Source of the DNA: CAWIHA01 sp963835855 | GTDB lineage: Bacteria; Acidobacteriota; Terriglobia; Bryobacterales; Bryobacteraceae | DNA: 64,000 nucleotides | Assembly (NCBI GenBank): GCA_963835855.1 | Contig: CAWIHA010000038.1 | Coordinates: 17,924 to 81,923, forward strand | Direction: 5' to 3' | Shown here: positions 52,572 through 62,042 of the stretch, piece after piece | Layout: each line of letters starts with the position of its first letter | How positions within the stretch are numbered: the first letter of the stretch is position 1 | Program-made: the position numbers and the translations under genes | The notes under the pieces: generated by a model | What the model saw: only the letters and a program-made list of their open reading frames with translations | Told to the model about the DNA's origin: nothing | Database searches by the model: none

Positions 52572-55500
52572 ATGCCGAAGCAATCCAAAGCGCTCACACA
52601 GAGATTCATCCTCATCGCTGGCCTGTGCTTGATCTCAAGTCTCGGCGCAAGGGCGCAAGTCAGCACTCCTGACGTCAATCCGCCCGACCCGACAGCACGC
52701 GGGTTTTACCCCGGCGGCTCATACTCGCTCAGCGACATCGAAACCGTGGATAACGTCAGCGGCAACATGATGCTGCATTTCCCAATCGCAAAGTTGCCGC
52801 CGGGAAGAGGCGGCTCTTCCTTCGCGCTCAACCTCGTTTACAACTCAGCTATCTACGATCAAAACAGCACACAGGTCATCCCGAGCGGCGGACAAGCCGG
52901 CTCAGGAGTGCTTCAGACGACTTATGCGATGAGCGTCGTCGGCGGTTGGAAATATGCTTACGAATATCTGCTGGGCTGGGACTATCGGCCGACCCCATCG
53001 CCATCGAGCGGTCAAACATGCACCACCGGAAGCCCGCTTTGGTACGACTACAAGGCCTACATCGTTATGCCCGATGGCAGCCGGCGCAACCTGAGGCTGG
53101 AAGGATACAACGATTACCCCTGGGTACAGGGAGGAGATTCCTATTACCAGATCTCCCCCTTCGGCGACCAAACGTCGGCGTGTCCCGGAGCGTCGGTGCC
53201 AGTGGCGAACCCGCTTGTGTACATCACCACAGACGGCAGCTCTATCCGTGTCGAAACGAATCCAGTGAATAAGACTTGGACGATGTTCTTGCCAGACGGA
53301 ACGCAGGTAAACGGCGATAGCTCCTCCACCATCACAACGATGCCCGGCAGTGTTGGGCCGGAAAGTGGCGGCTTCCGCACGGCCCACACGCAGACCATCA
53401 CGGACCGCAACGGAAATAACATTGTCTTGGGGGGGCAGTCCTGCCTCAATGGTGCAGCTTGCACGCAGACAATCAGCGACGACCTCGGACGTTCGATCAT
53501 CCTTAGCTACGGAGCGAGCATTGGCAACTTTCAAGACACGATTTCCTGGCCCGCGGCTTCAACCTCTAATCAAAGGCTCACCGCCAACGTCGAATACACG
53601 AGCTTCTATCTACCCGCTCAGCAGTATCACTGCATCGCAAGCGTAGTATATGACACCCCCCAAAACACTAACTGCCGCACGGGCAATATGGCGGACATGG
53701 TCGTCACCAACATTGAGCTGCCCGCGGCGCAGAGCGGGGGCCCCTGGATCGATTACGCGTTCGATTACTGCCAGAATTGGATTCCGGGATCAGAGCCTTG
53801 GCTTCCGGGGGCGCCTTCTCCCTCGGAACCCTGGTGCAGCTACCAATCGAACGGGCAAACGCTCCCGTACCAGTCGATCTGGGGCGAGTTGCACCAGATG
53901 GCGGCCAGCTCCACCACGGATACGAACTTTCCTCCTGCGTCCGTTAATTCCTTATACACAGCCGATTACACCTACTTTTTCGACACGATGGCCCCATATC
54001 AGGATGCCACTCACACGATAACTCGTGGACCTGGACATACGGGCAATCCCATTTATCAAAAGATCCTCTCCTATAACGAAATTCGCGATGGCAATATCAC
54101 CCCGCTCACGGAAACGACTGGCTACTGCACGGTAGGAGGATCGACCTCTTCCGTGTACTACGATTCTTCCGAATCCTGCGGCTCCGCGGGCACCGTCATC
54201 ACACATCCGGACGGAACGACGTCGCAATACTTCTACGTAGTCCCCTGGTCAAATACGCCGGCGGAAGGTCTTGTTTACAAGTCCATCGATCCGGATGGAA
54301 CGGTGACCCAGACGACCTGGAGTCAGAACCCAAATCAGTCTGCTTATGTGGCGGACATTATCAACTCTCAGCCAGTCAATCAGTACGCCTCATCCGAAAC
54401 CCGCACGCTGCCGGATGGCAAGGTCTCGCAGAAGAATTACGTGGTGGATGCGAACGGCAACAACACGGAAACCGGCGAATTCGATTTCGGGTCTTTGGCG
54501 ACCCCCTACCGGAAGACCTTCAATAGTTATGCTGCGGCGCCGGTGGGCAATACCAATGCCTACTGGAACACCGCCTCGCCGCCTTATCTGCGCGCCAAAT
54601 CGGGAACAGACGTATATTGCTGCAACGGCAGCATGGCCATCGCCTCATCCACGCGCTACACCTATGACAACCCGCTGACGACCGCCAACCTGACGCAGCT
54701 CGCCCAGCAGGATTCCGCGACAAGCTCATGGGTGTACAAGTACTGGGCGTATGGCACCTACACGATTCCTAACGTCTCGCCCGCAAGAACCATATCTGGC
54801 ATCTTTGCTGGCACTCAGGACGCGAACGGTTATACCACGCAATACACGTACGGAAGCGATAGTCTGTACCCGACTCAAAAGGTTGTGGCGTGCAGCACGA
54901 CGTTGTCGGCGTCGTTGACGGGAGTTACTTGCACCAGGCCCGAAGCGCGCACCACGAATTACGCCTGGCCCGCCTATACCGACCCCAATACCGGCATGAG
55001 TTCACATCTCCACTTCCTGACGAGCCAGACCGACGCCGACAACAACGTCACGACCACATACACTTACGATCTGCTGGGCCGCGTGACCGGCAAAACCCAA
55101 ACCGGAGGCGGGTTGACGCGCACGACGGCGACAGCCTACACGGAAACGAACGCCGCGAACTTGTTTGTCACGACACGCCAGGACCAGAAAACAGCGAACG
55201 ACGGCGCCCTCATAACAACGACCTACTACGATCCGCTCGGCCGCGTGCGCCTGACCATCGATCCTGCCGGCAACAGCGTGCAGAAAGCTTACCGGTACGG
55301 TGCATTAGGGTCTTGGATGACTTATGAGATGACCTCGAATCCGTACGCTTCCTCCAGCTCGAATAATACCGAGCAAACTATGGGCTGGACGCTCACCACG
55401 ACGCTCACCCATGCTTTTGTCAGCGGAGGCCGCCAGGTGGCGGTCGCGCATTACGCCGGAGGCAACCCGCCGGCGCCGTGGGGAACCAACAACACGTCCA

Positions 55501-57833
55501 CGGGAACCGTCACCACGTCCGATTACGGCTCGACAACCACGGTGACCGACGAAGCCGGCAATATGCACACGAACACCATGGATGGCCTGGACCGGCTCGT
55601 GAGCGTGACCGAACCCAATAGCAACGTGACCAATTACGCCTACGACGGGCTGAACAACCTGACCGGCGTGAACATGGCCGGCCAGACCCGCAGCTTCGTC
55701 TACAGCTCGCTCTCGCGCCTGCTTTCGGCCGCCAATCCTGAAAGCGGAACCATTGCGTACGCCTACGATCCCAACGGCAACGTGACGCAGAAGACCGACG
55801 CCATCGGCACCGTGACCACGATGGCCTACGACGGCCTGAACCGCATCAAGACCAAGAGCTACGCCGCCGCCGCTCCGGCCGCCGCTACGCCGGGCGTCAC
55901 GTACCTTTACGATCAAGACACCAAGGGCACGCTTTACTCGGTTACGACTTCAACCGGCAACGGCACCGTCTACACCCACGACAAGTTCGCCCGCGTCACC
56001 GGCAGCACGCAAACCACGGCGAGTACTTCGTATCCATTCACCTATGTGTATTCGCTCTCGGATCGCCTGATCGAGATCGGCTACCCAACGGGCCGGACCC
56101 TGAATTATGCGCTGGATAGCGGCGACCGTGTGATTTCGGTCACGGGAACGAAGACCGGCAACACAACCTACTACACGGCCGCGGGCCAGAATATCGCTTA
56201 CACCGCTCCGGGCGGATTATTCAGCCTTCCGCTGGGCAATGGGCTGACCGAAAACTATACTTGGAACGATCGGCTCCAGGAGACGGGCATCGCCGCGTCA
56301 AAGGCTGGCACGAATCTGCTCACGCTGAATTTCTACCCCTGCACGGGCAGCGCCGCTGCCTGCTCAAATAACAACGGCAACATCCAGTCGCAGACGATCG
56401 CGGCGCCTGGGCTGAATGTAACGCAGAGCTACACGTACGACAATCTCAACCGGCTGATTGGCGCTTCCGAGGGATCAAGCTGGAGCCGGGCATTTGGCTA
56501 CGACGCCTATGGGAACATGTGGGTGTCTGCGAATTCCGGTGTGCCGGAGGACCCCTTCACGCCGACGGTTTCGTCGAACGTCAATGCGAACAACCAGTTG
56601 ATCATCCAAAACTCGAGCTACGACCCGGCGGGCAACCAGAAGACCATCGGCGGCTTTGCTAACGGCTATGACGCTGAGGATAGGCAGGTGACGGCCGCGA
56701 TCGGCTCGACGACCACGAATTACGTTTATGATGGAGAAGGGCGGCGGGTGCAGAAGGTGATGGGCAGCCTCACGACGAACTACGTCTATGACGCCGAGGG
56801 CGAGCTTGCGGCCGAGTATGCGCCGAGCCCGGCCACTACGGGGACGCAATATCTGACGGTGGATCATCTCGGTTCGACACGGCTGGTGACCAATGGCACG
56901 GGCACCGTCGTGAACCGGTATGATTACTTGCCCTTCGGCGAAGAAATCTTCGCCGGTGCTGGTGGCCGAACAACAGCCCAGGGCTACCTCTCCGCTGCCG
57001 ATCCCTTCAACCCTAAATTCACCGGCAAACTACGCGATAACGAAACAGGGCTGGATTTCATGGAAGCCCGGTACTTTTCTTCCGCTCAGGGACGCTTCAC
57101 CATCCCCGACTGGAGCGCGAAAGAAGAACCGGTCCCGTACGCCAAGCTCGAAGACCCGCAGAGCTTGAATCTGTATAGCTACGTGCGGAACAATCCGTTG
57201 AGCAAGTTCGATGTGGACGGCCACTGCTCCGTCGGTGGCTTCCCGGATCTTAGCGGGCCGTGCCCTCCACCGCCGCCGCATCCGGCACTCATAACGACAA
57301 CGGGCCAAGCTGTTGCTAACGCACAGTCCGTTCCAGCAGCACCGGCTCAGAGCCAACCTGCACAACAACAGAAAGCATCGACATCTCAAAGAGTCCAACT
57401 GGCCGTAGCTGGCGCGGGAAACCTAGTAGCGGCGTTAGGGAAAGGTGTCGCAGCAGCAGGAGGGATTGCGGGTGCGCCCGAAACGGGAGGTGTGTCACTC
57501 GCGCTTACTGTCTACGCAGGTATCGGCGCAGCTGGGAATGCGGTTGCGGCTGGTGCGCAAATAGGGGCGGCTATTTCAGGAAACGTTTCGGATGTTCAAG
57601 CTGGCAATAAGGTTGCCGACACGGCAGCGGCGGTCACCACTGTGTCGGGTGCAGTGACCCTGGCAAGCACGGGAAGCGTATCAAAGGCTGCAAACGCCTC
57701 CGCAGTCGAGGGGCTTTTCACAGTGGGGGTTACGGGCGGGGCAACTGGAAAGCTAGGCACAAGCACTATCGAAAAAGTGGGCAACGTGGTTGATGCGGGC
57801 CAAAACGTAAAGCAGCTTGTCGGTGGAGAGTAA
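52572..57833 (+). CDS. Secreted Rhs/YD-repeat polymorphic toxin protein
   Basis: 1,753 residues. A signal peptide (1-29, ALTQRFILIAGLCLISSLGARAQ in part) is followed by an N-terminal beta region, many YD repeats (YDGLNNLTGVN, YDPNGNVTQKTDAIG, YDNLNRLIGAS) that form the toxin-encapsulating shell, and the conserved core YLPFGEEIF, KFTGKLRDNETGLDFMEARY, NLYSYVRNNPLSKFDVDGH. The tip after residue about 1550 is Ala/Gly-rich and hydrophobic, unlike a nuclease, perhaps membrane-active. GAGGAGAG precedes the ATG. The core is repeated in three orphan cassettes downstream and a fragment at 44808. Confidence 0.9.
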   Translation: MPKQSKALTQRFILIAGLCLISSLGARAQVSTPDVNPPDPTARGFYPGGSYSLSDIETVDNVSGNMMLHFPIAKLPPGRGGSSFALNLVYNSAIYDQNSTQVIPSGGQAGSGVLQTTYAMSVVGGWKYAYEYLLGWDYRPTPSPSSGQTCTTGSPLWYDYKAYIVMPDGSRRNLRLEGYNDYPWVQGGDSYYQISPFGDQTSACPGASVPVANPLVYITTDGSSIRVETNPVNKTWTMFLPDGTQVNGDSSSTITTMPGSVGPESGGFRTAHTQTITDRNGNNIVLGGQSCLNGAACTQTISDDLGRSIILSYGASIGNFQDTISWPAASTSNQRLTANVEYTSFYLPAQQYHCIASVVYDTPQNTNCRTGNMADMVVTNIELPAAQSGGPWIDYAFDYCQNWIPGSEPWLPGAPSPSEPWCSYQSNGQTLPYQSIWGELHQMAASSTTDTNFPPASVNSLYTADYTYFFDTMAPYQDATHTITRGPGHTGNPIYQKILSYNEIRDGNITPLTETTGYCTVGGSTSSVYYDSSESCGSAGTVITHPDGTTSQYFYVVPWSNTPAEGLVYKSIDPDGTVTQTTWSQNPNQSAYVADIINSQPVNQYASSETRTLPDGKVSQKNYVVDANGNNTETGEFDFGSLATPYRKTFNSYAAAPVGNTNAYWNTASPPYLRAKSGTDVYCCNGSMAIASSTRYTYDNPLTTANLTQLAQQDSATSSWVYKYWAYGTYTIPNVSPARTISGIFAGTQDANGYTTQYTYGSDSLYPTQKVVACSTTLSASLTGVTCTRPEARTTNYAWPAYTDPNTGMSSHLHFLTSQTDADNNVTTTYTYDLLGRVTGKTQTGGGLTRTTATAYTETNAANLFVTTRQDQKTANDGALITTTYYDPLGRVRLTIDPAGNSVQKAYRYGALGSWMTYEMTSNPYASSSSNNTEQTMGWTLTTTLTHAFVSGGRQVAVAHYAGGNPPAPWGTNNTSTGTVTTSDYGSTTTVTDEAGNMHTNTMDGLDRLVSVTEPNSNVTNYAYDGLNNLTGVNMAGQTRSFVYSSLSRLLSAANPESGTIAYAYDPNGNVTQKTDAIGTVTTMAYDGLNRIKTKSYAAAAPAAATPGVTYLYDQDTKGTLYSVTTSTGNGTVYTHDKFARVTGSTQTTASTSYPFTYVYSLSDRLIEIGYPTGRTLNYALDSGDRVISVTGTKTGNTTYYTAAGQNIAYTAPGGLFSLPLGNGLTENYTWNDRLQETGIAASKAGTNLLTLNFYPCTGSAAACSNNNGNIQSQTIAAPGLNVTQSYTYDNLNRLIGASEGSSWSRAFGYDAYGNMWVSANSGVPEDPFTPTVSSNVNANNQLIIQNSSYDPAGNQKTIGGFANGYDAEDRQVTAAIGSTTTNYVYDGEGRRVQKVMGSLTTNYVYDAEGELAAEYAPSPATTGTQYLTVDHLGSTRLVTNGTGTVVNRYDYLPFGEEIFAGAGGRTTAQGYLSAADPFNPKFTGKLRDNETGLDFMEARYFSSAQGRFTIPDWSAKEEPVPYAKLEDPQSLNLYSYVRNNPLSKFDVDGHCSVGGFPDLSGPCPPPPPHPALITTTGQAVANAQSVPAAPAQSQPAQQQKASTSQRVQLAVAGAGNLVAALGKGVAAAGGIAGAPETGGVSLALTVYAGIGAAGNAVAAGAQIGAAISGNVSDVQAGNKVADTAAAVTTVSGAVTLASTGSVSKAANASAVEGLFTVGVTGGATGKLGTSTIEKVGNVVDAGQNVKQLVGGE

Positions 57834-57846
57834 ACAGATTATTGAT

Positions 57847-58053
57847 ATGAGAATGAAGAGATCGAAAATTGCTATTACTGGGCTGCTCGTGGGGATGGCA
57901 ATTTACGGCGGTGGCGCAGTTCTAGCTTTGGTGCGTGCGGCGGAGTCCGGCTGGACCACAATCTCGATTACACAAATGGTGTGGCCCCTGCTGGTGGCCT
58001 CCGCATTCGGGATTTCAGCATTGGTTGTGTACCGAAAAAGTGCTCCAAAATGA
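57847..58053 (+). CDS. Two-helix membrane protein, candidate immunity
   Basis: 68 residues from the ATG at 57847 (an upstream TTG overlapping the Rhs stop is possible). Two hydrophobic helices (IAITGLLVGMAIYGGGAVLA; MVWPLLVASAFGISALVV) with a short loop. It directly follows the hydrophobic Rhs tip, the usual place for a cognate immunity protein. A membrane protein would suit a membrane-active toxin. No family recognised. Confidence 0.55.
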   Translation: MRMKRSKIAITGLLVGMAIYGGGAVLALVRAAESGWTTISITQMVWPLLVASAFGISALVVYRKSAPK

Positions 58054-58062
58054 GGGCTGAGC

Positions 58063-58449
58063 GTGTTATATACAATCTTTGTTTCTTTGGCTCTTATCTA
58101 TCTCCTTCTCTGGGGGGCAACTCTTTTACTTAAACGGAGGAGGGCGGCACACTGGGAGATAGCCGAGGGCGTAATCGAAACGTTCCGGTGTGAAAGGCAA
58201 GGACGCACGCTTTCGTACGTAGCGGATATCGGATACTCATTTTCCGCTCGGGACAGTTATTTTTCTGGCGTAGTAAGTACTCCCGCAGATTGGTGGCAGC
58301 GCCAGCCCTCTAGTGATCTCATTGGGGCGAAGATTCACGTGCGCGTCAATCCGCGAAATCCGGACGACTCGGTGCTAATCTCTGCGAGTCTGCCGGGCAT
58401 AAATCAGTCGCGAGCGCCCCAGTTCCTTGTCAATGGCGCTAATCGTTGA
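58063..58449 (+). CDS. DUF3592-like membrane protein, candidate immunity
   Basis: 128 residues from a GTG behind GAGGGCTGA. One N-terminal helix (TIFVSLALIYLLLWGATLLL) precedes a small beta domain (WEIAEGVIETFRCERQGR, YVADIGYSFSARDSYFSGVV, KIHVRVNPRNPDDSVL) with the DUF3592 pattern, in which a short helix anchors a strand-rich domain. It lies nine bases after the preceding gene, so the two probably form one transcript with the Rhs gene. Confidence 0.6.
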   Translation: MLYTIFVSLALIYLLLWGATLLLKRRRAAHWEIAEGVIETFRCERQGRTLSYVADIGYSFSARDSYFSGVVSTPADWWQRQPSSDLIGAKIHVRVNPRNPDDSVLISASLPGINQSRAPQFLVNGANR

Positions 58450-58533
58450 ACGAGAATCGAACTTTCTGAGCTTTCGCGCACGCTACGCCCGTTCGGTGCC
58501 TGCGGCACCGGCTGATAGGGGGCACAGCTCCCC

Positions 58534-58708
58534 TTGCAGGGCAGTAGCAAAGAGTACTTTTCCAGGGCCGGGATTCTTCCCCGGCCTTTTCCATTTAGCC
58601 GCTAAGAAAAGCCGCCGTTCAGCGATAGGCCTCGCGGCGGTTGCGGACACGGAGAATGCGCAGGGTCTCGCCGTCCTGGTGAAAGCAACCGGGGCAGGCG
58701 CGGCGGCG
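58534..58708 (+). repeat. Leader repeat in front of orphan cassette 2
   Basis: Runs from the CCCTTGCAGGGCAG region through the terminator, the GCCGCTAAGAAA segment and CAGGGTCTCGCCGTCCTGGT up to the first Rhs codons. A closely similar copy precedes cassette 3 (60437-60628). On the minus strand its middle reads FHQDGETLRILRVRNRREAY and a stop, like the tail of a RelE/ParE-type or other small protein. Confidence 0.65.
58566..58590 (+). terminator. Rho-independent terminator before orphan cassette 2
   Basis: GGCCGGG (58566-58572), loop ATTCTTC, CCCGGCC (58580-58586), then TTTT. It ends the Rhs/immunity transcript and would insulate the following orphan cassette. A near copy is at 60465-60490. 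Confidence 0.75.
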
Positions 58709-59797
58709 CAATACGTCTATGATGGAGAGGGGAGGCGGGTGCAGAAGGTGATGGGCGGCCTCACGACCACCTACGTTTACGACGCGCAGGGCGAGCTGGC
58801 GGCGGAGTATACGGCGCAGCCTAATCCCAGCGATTGCGGCACATCGCCGTGCTACCTCACGGTGGATCATCTGGGGTCGACGCGGCTCCTGACGGATGCC
58901 AACGGCAAACCGGCCAAGCGCTTCGACTATCTTCCTTTCGGCGAAGAAATCTACGCCGGCGTCGGCGGCCGAACCACCGCGATGGGCTATATGACCGCGC
59001 CCGATCCCTTGAACCCCAAGTTCACCGGCAAACTACGGGATAACGAAACGGGCCTCGACTTCATGGAGGCGAGGTATTTCTCTTCCGCTCAAGGGCGGTT
59101 CACCATTCCAGACTGGAGCGCGAAAGAAGAGCCGGTTCCCTACGCCAAGCTGGAAGATCCGCAAAGCCTGAACCTGTACGCGTATGTGCTGAATAATCCG
59201 CTGAGCGCGTTCGACGCGGACGGCCACTGCACCGCCGGCGGCTGGCCGGACTTGAACGGGCCGTGCCCTCCGAAGCCGCCGCCGCCCGATCCCGCCGGGG
59301 TGAGACCGATGCCGCCGATGCCGCAGCCAGGCGGCCATTGCATAGGGTGCGAAGGCCCGAACCCTGGGGGCGATTCTCCAGGGTGGACTCCGTTCGAGCC
59401 AGAAAATAATAACACGCAAGATCCGGAAAACATACTGAATCCACGTGGCAGTACGGTGCCATACGTCGTATACGCTGCCGGTGGACAGGGCGGCGGTCAG
59501 GACAAGGGCGAACGTAGGCACACATCGAAGCCAGACAAGCCCTGGAAGCATGCTAAACCCAGCAAAGAACACCCAGGGCAATGGGAGGTCCGTGATCCCC
59601 ACACCGGGCAATGGAAGCTAAAGCCGCCAGGCTGGAAGCCAGTAGCTTTCGGAATTTTAGGGGGAGCTACAGGAGCCATGCTCTGGGAGTTAGGCCAATC
59701 GCTCTTAAATATTGGAGCAGGAGCCGCCGAAGCTGCATCGGGGTTCGTAGTGATCGTAACTCCCCCCAAGCGGGATACCGGGCCGGTGGAAATGTAG
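58668..59797 (+). CDS. Orphan Rhs core with tip cassette 2
   Basis: No N-terminal shell or signal peptide; in-frame readthrough extends upstream to 58427 without a convincing start. The core (YVYDGEGRRVQKVMGG, YLPFGEEIY, KFTGKLRDNETGLDFMEARY, NNPLSAFDADGH) is nearly identical to the main gene. The tip is different: a Pro-rich linker, then HTSKPDKPWKHAKPSKEH and RDPHTGQWKLKPPGW, a pattern I recall from small Rhs toxin tips, and a C-terminal hydrophobic helix. Likely a silent cassette that can recombine into the full-length gene. Confidence 0.75.
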
Positions 59798-59842
59798 GAA
59801 TGGCAGCGCCCGTCCATCGCGGGCGTTGCCAATAGGAATGAT

Positions 59843-60361
59843 ATGCCGAAAAGTGAAACACGAAACGCAGGTACTCGCCAGGCAAAGGCCGACGCCTTGT
59901 TCGAACGCGCCAACGAGCTATGGGACCAGGGTGAGTTACGCTCCGCGTTTCGTCTCTTTCTTTCAGCTGCTAAGGCTGGTGATACAAGCGCTCAGGTCGA
60001 TCTCGGCTATTTTTACAACAATGGAATCGGTGTGAAGCCGAATGTTGCGGCCGCCCTTTACTGGTACAAGCGAGCTTACAGGCGAAAGAGCAGATCTGCA
60101 GCAAGTAATATCGGCACGATCTTCAGAGACCAGGGTGATTTCAAGCGCGCCTTGTGGTGGTACGAGCGGTCAGTCGCACTGGGCAACGCCGACGCTAATT
60201 TGGAAATCGCAAAGATTTACTTGAAGGGGGGCGCTGGTGAAGCGGCGAGGGCAATCCCCTACTTACAGCGCACGTGCAGCGCTGATCCGAGTGATGTGAC
60301 AGAGGCATCGAGGGAAGAAGCTCAGCAAACACTAAAGAAACTGGGAAAGCGCTGTCTATGA
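59843..60361 (+). CDS. Sel1-repeat protein, candidate immunity for cassette 2
   Basis: 172 residues with TPR/Sel1-like repeats (AKAGDTSAQVDLGYFYNNGI, AALYWYKRAYRRKSRSAASN, ALWWYERSVALGNADANLEI). Sel1 proteins mediate protein binding and occur as immunity proteins beside polymorphic toxins. It is 45 bases after the cassette stop. There is no signal peptide, so cytoplasmic. Confidence 0.7.
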   Translation: MPKSETRNAGTRQAKADALFERANELWDQGELRSAFRLFLSAAKAGDTSAQVDLGYFYNNGIGVKPNVAAALYWYKRAYRRKSRSAASNIGTIFRDQGDFKRALWWYERSVALGNADANLEIAKIYLKGGAGEAARAIPYLQRTCSADPSDVTEASREEAQQTLKKLGKRCL

Positions 60362-60436
60362 CCTCGCGGAGCGATGGGCGTGATGAGCGCCCAGAGCCAG
60401 ACGGTGCTATGCACCGGGTTGGGGTAATGACACGAC

Positions 60437-60628
60437 GCCCCCTGCAGGGCAGCCATTTTCGCGGGGCTGGGATTCTCTCCCGGCCTTTTTCATTCTTAGC
60501 CGCTAAGAAATGCGCGCTCAGTGGTAGGCTTCGCGGCGGTTGCGGACAGCGGAGAACGCGCAGGGTCTCGCCGTCCTGGTGAAAGCGACCGGGACGGGCG
60601 CGGCGGCGCAATACGTCTATGATGGAGA
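60437..60628 (+). repeat. Leader repeat in front of orphan cassette 3
   Basis: Second copy of the leader at 58534-58708, colinear through the terminator to the Rhs core start. Relative to the first copy it has an extra base in the antisense RILRVRN region, so the minus-strand tail peptide is frameshifted here. Confidence 0.65.
60465..60490 (+). terminator. Rho-independent terminator before orphan cassette 3
   Basis: GGCTGGG (60465-60471), loop ATTCTCT, CCCGGCC (60479-60485), TTTTT. One G-T pair in the stem. Copy of the terminator at 58566 within the repeated leader. Confidence 0.75.
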
Positions 60629-61733
60629 AGGACGGCGGGTGCAGAAAGTGATGGGCGGCGTCACGACCAACTACATTTACGATGCCCAGGGTGAGCTTGC
60701 GGCCGAATACGCGCCGAACCCGGCGGCCACGGGGACGCAATATCTGACGGTGGATCATCTCGGTTCGACACGGCTGGTGACCAATGGCACGGGAACCGTT
60801 GTGAGCCGGTACGACTACCTGCCCTTCGGCGAGGAGATTTTCGCGCCAGTCGGCGGACGCACTACCGCAATGGGCTACCTCTCCGCTCCAGACCCCCTCA
60901 ACCCCAAGTTCACCGGCAAACTACGGGATAACGAAACGGGACTGGACTTCATGGAGGCGCGGTATTACAGCGGGGCAGAGGGAAGGTTCACAATCCCCGA
61001 CTGGAGCGCCAAGGAAGAACCCGTCCCGTACGCGAAGCTGGAAGATCCGCAGAGTTTGAACCTGTACGCATACGTTCAAAGCAATCCGTTGAGCCGCTTC
61101 GACGCGGACGGGCACTGCTCCAGCGGTGGTTTCCTGGATCTTTCCGGACCGTGTATCCAAGAGTGGGCCAAAGCGGCCGTGGAGTTTGTTGGCGGTGTTG
61201 GCCAAGGAATCACAGCGAGCGAAAGTTTGGGGGCTGTCGGTGCTCCGAGCCCATCTGACTCGATGGCGAGCCGCATAGGTCAAGCCGTCGGAGCCGGGAT
61301 AGCGGGTGTGGTAGGAACGAGTGCTTCGGTGGGCGGCGCTGGTGTGGCTGTCGCTACGTCGCCGACCGGGGCCGGCGTGGTTGCTGGCGGAGCCGTCGCA
61401 GTGGCTGGAGCTGCGACGGCGATTGGCGCTGCAAAGGAAATCGGCGCGATAGTGACGACGCCGATGGCGGCCGTTAAGGCAAATGACGCGCCGGGAACGA
61501 GTGCCTCAGGCCAAGCAACAGACGCGCACGGAAACAAGTTGGGAGGCAGCGGTAAGCCTCAGCAACATAGTACTACGAGCAATACTAGAGAAGCTGCCAG
61601 GAACAGAGCACTCAACGAGGGGTCAACAGCGGTCAACCATTCAAATCCGAAGCAAGGTCAGCCTCATTTCCATGCTGGCGATGCTGAGGGGAACAAGACG
61701 CCGAACAGCGTGCATCACGAATATCCCGAGTAG
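60540..61733 (+). CDS. Orphan Rhs core with tip cassette 3 (putative nuclease tip)
   Basis: 397 residues in frame, again without a shell. The core matches the main gene (YVYDGEGRRVQKVMGG, KFTGKLRDNETGLDFMEARY). After a Gly/Ala-rich hydrophobic stretch the last 70 residues read NKLGGSGKPQQHSTTSNTRE, then HSNPKQGQPHFHAGDAEGNK and HHEYPE. The His-rich PHFH...HHEY pattern recurs in RHS toxin tips thought to be metal-dependent nucleases; the catalytic assignment is inference. Confidence 0.75.
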   Translation: MRTAENAQGLAVLVKATGTGAAAQYVYDGEGRRVQKVMGGVTTNYIYDAQGELAAEYAPNPAATGTQYLTVDHLGSTRLVTNGTGTVVSRYDYLPFGEEIFAPVGGRTTAMGYLSAPDPLNPKFTGKLRDNETGLDFMEARYYSGAEGRFTIPDWSAKEEPVPYAKLEDPQSLNLYAYVQSNPLSRFDADGHCSSGGFLDLSGPCIQEWAKAAVEFVGGVGQGITASESLGAVGAPSPSDSMASRIGQAVGAGIAGVVGTSASVGGAGVAVATSPTGAGVVAGGAVAVAGAATAIGAAKEIGAIVTTPMAAVKANDAPGTSASGQATDAHGNKLGGSGKPQQHSTTSNTREAARNRALNEGSTAVNHSNPKQGQPHFHAGDAEGNKTPNSVHHEYPE

Positions 61734-61740
61734 GTCGTAT

Positions 61741-62037
61741 ATGGATCGAATTTGGAAGCTTGTTGCGGAGATCGTGGTCGAACCAGGGGACATGCCCTCA
61801 GGCCTGACCAAAGGGTTCATGAATATCACGACGTGGGCGGATTCTGCGGAGTCCGCGAGAGAGAAAATAGCTCGGTACATCGAGCGATTTAATTGGAACG
61901 TGATCTCAATCGAAGATGCACGTCCGATTGCCGACGAAGACGAGTACGACGAGCAACTGGAAGACATGATTGCGAGGACACGAACGAACTCAGACGCAAT
62001 AATCCTAGGTACATTTCACGGCTATAAGGAGAACTAA
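61741..62037 (+). CDS. Candidate immunity protein for cassette 3
   Basis: 98 residues from the ATG seven bases after the cassette stop: MDRIWKLVAEIVVEPGDMPS, WADSAESAREKIARYIERFN, DEYDEQLEDMIARTRTN. A small acidic alpha/beta protein without signal or membrane segment, typical in size and charge for immunity to a basic nuclease tip. No named family recognised. Confidence 0.65.
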   Translation: MDRIWKLVAEIVVEPGDMPSGLTKGFMNITTWADSAESAREKIARYIERFNWNVISIEDARPIADEDEYDEQLEDMIARTRTNSDAIILGTFHGYKEN

Positions 62038-62042
62038 CAGCG

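Noticed and set aside
58619..58870. Minus-strand frame ending DGETLRILRVRNRREAYR as a full toxin-antitoxin gene
   Set aside because: Only the last 20 or so codons look protein-like; the remainder is antisense to Rhs core sequence. Treated as part of the duplicated leader instead.
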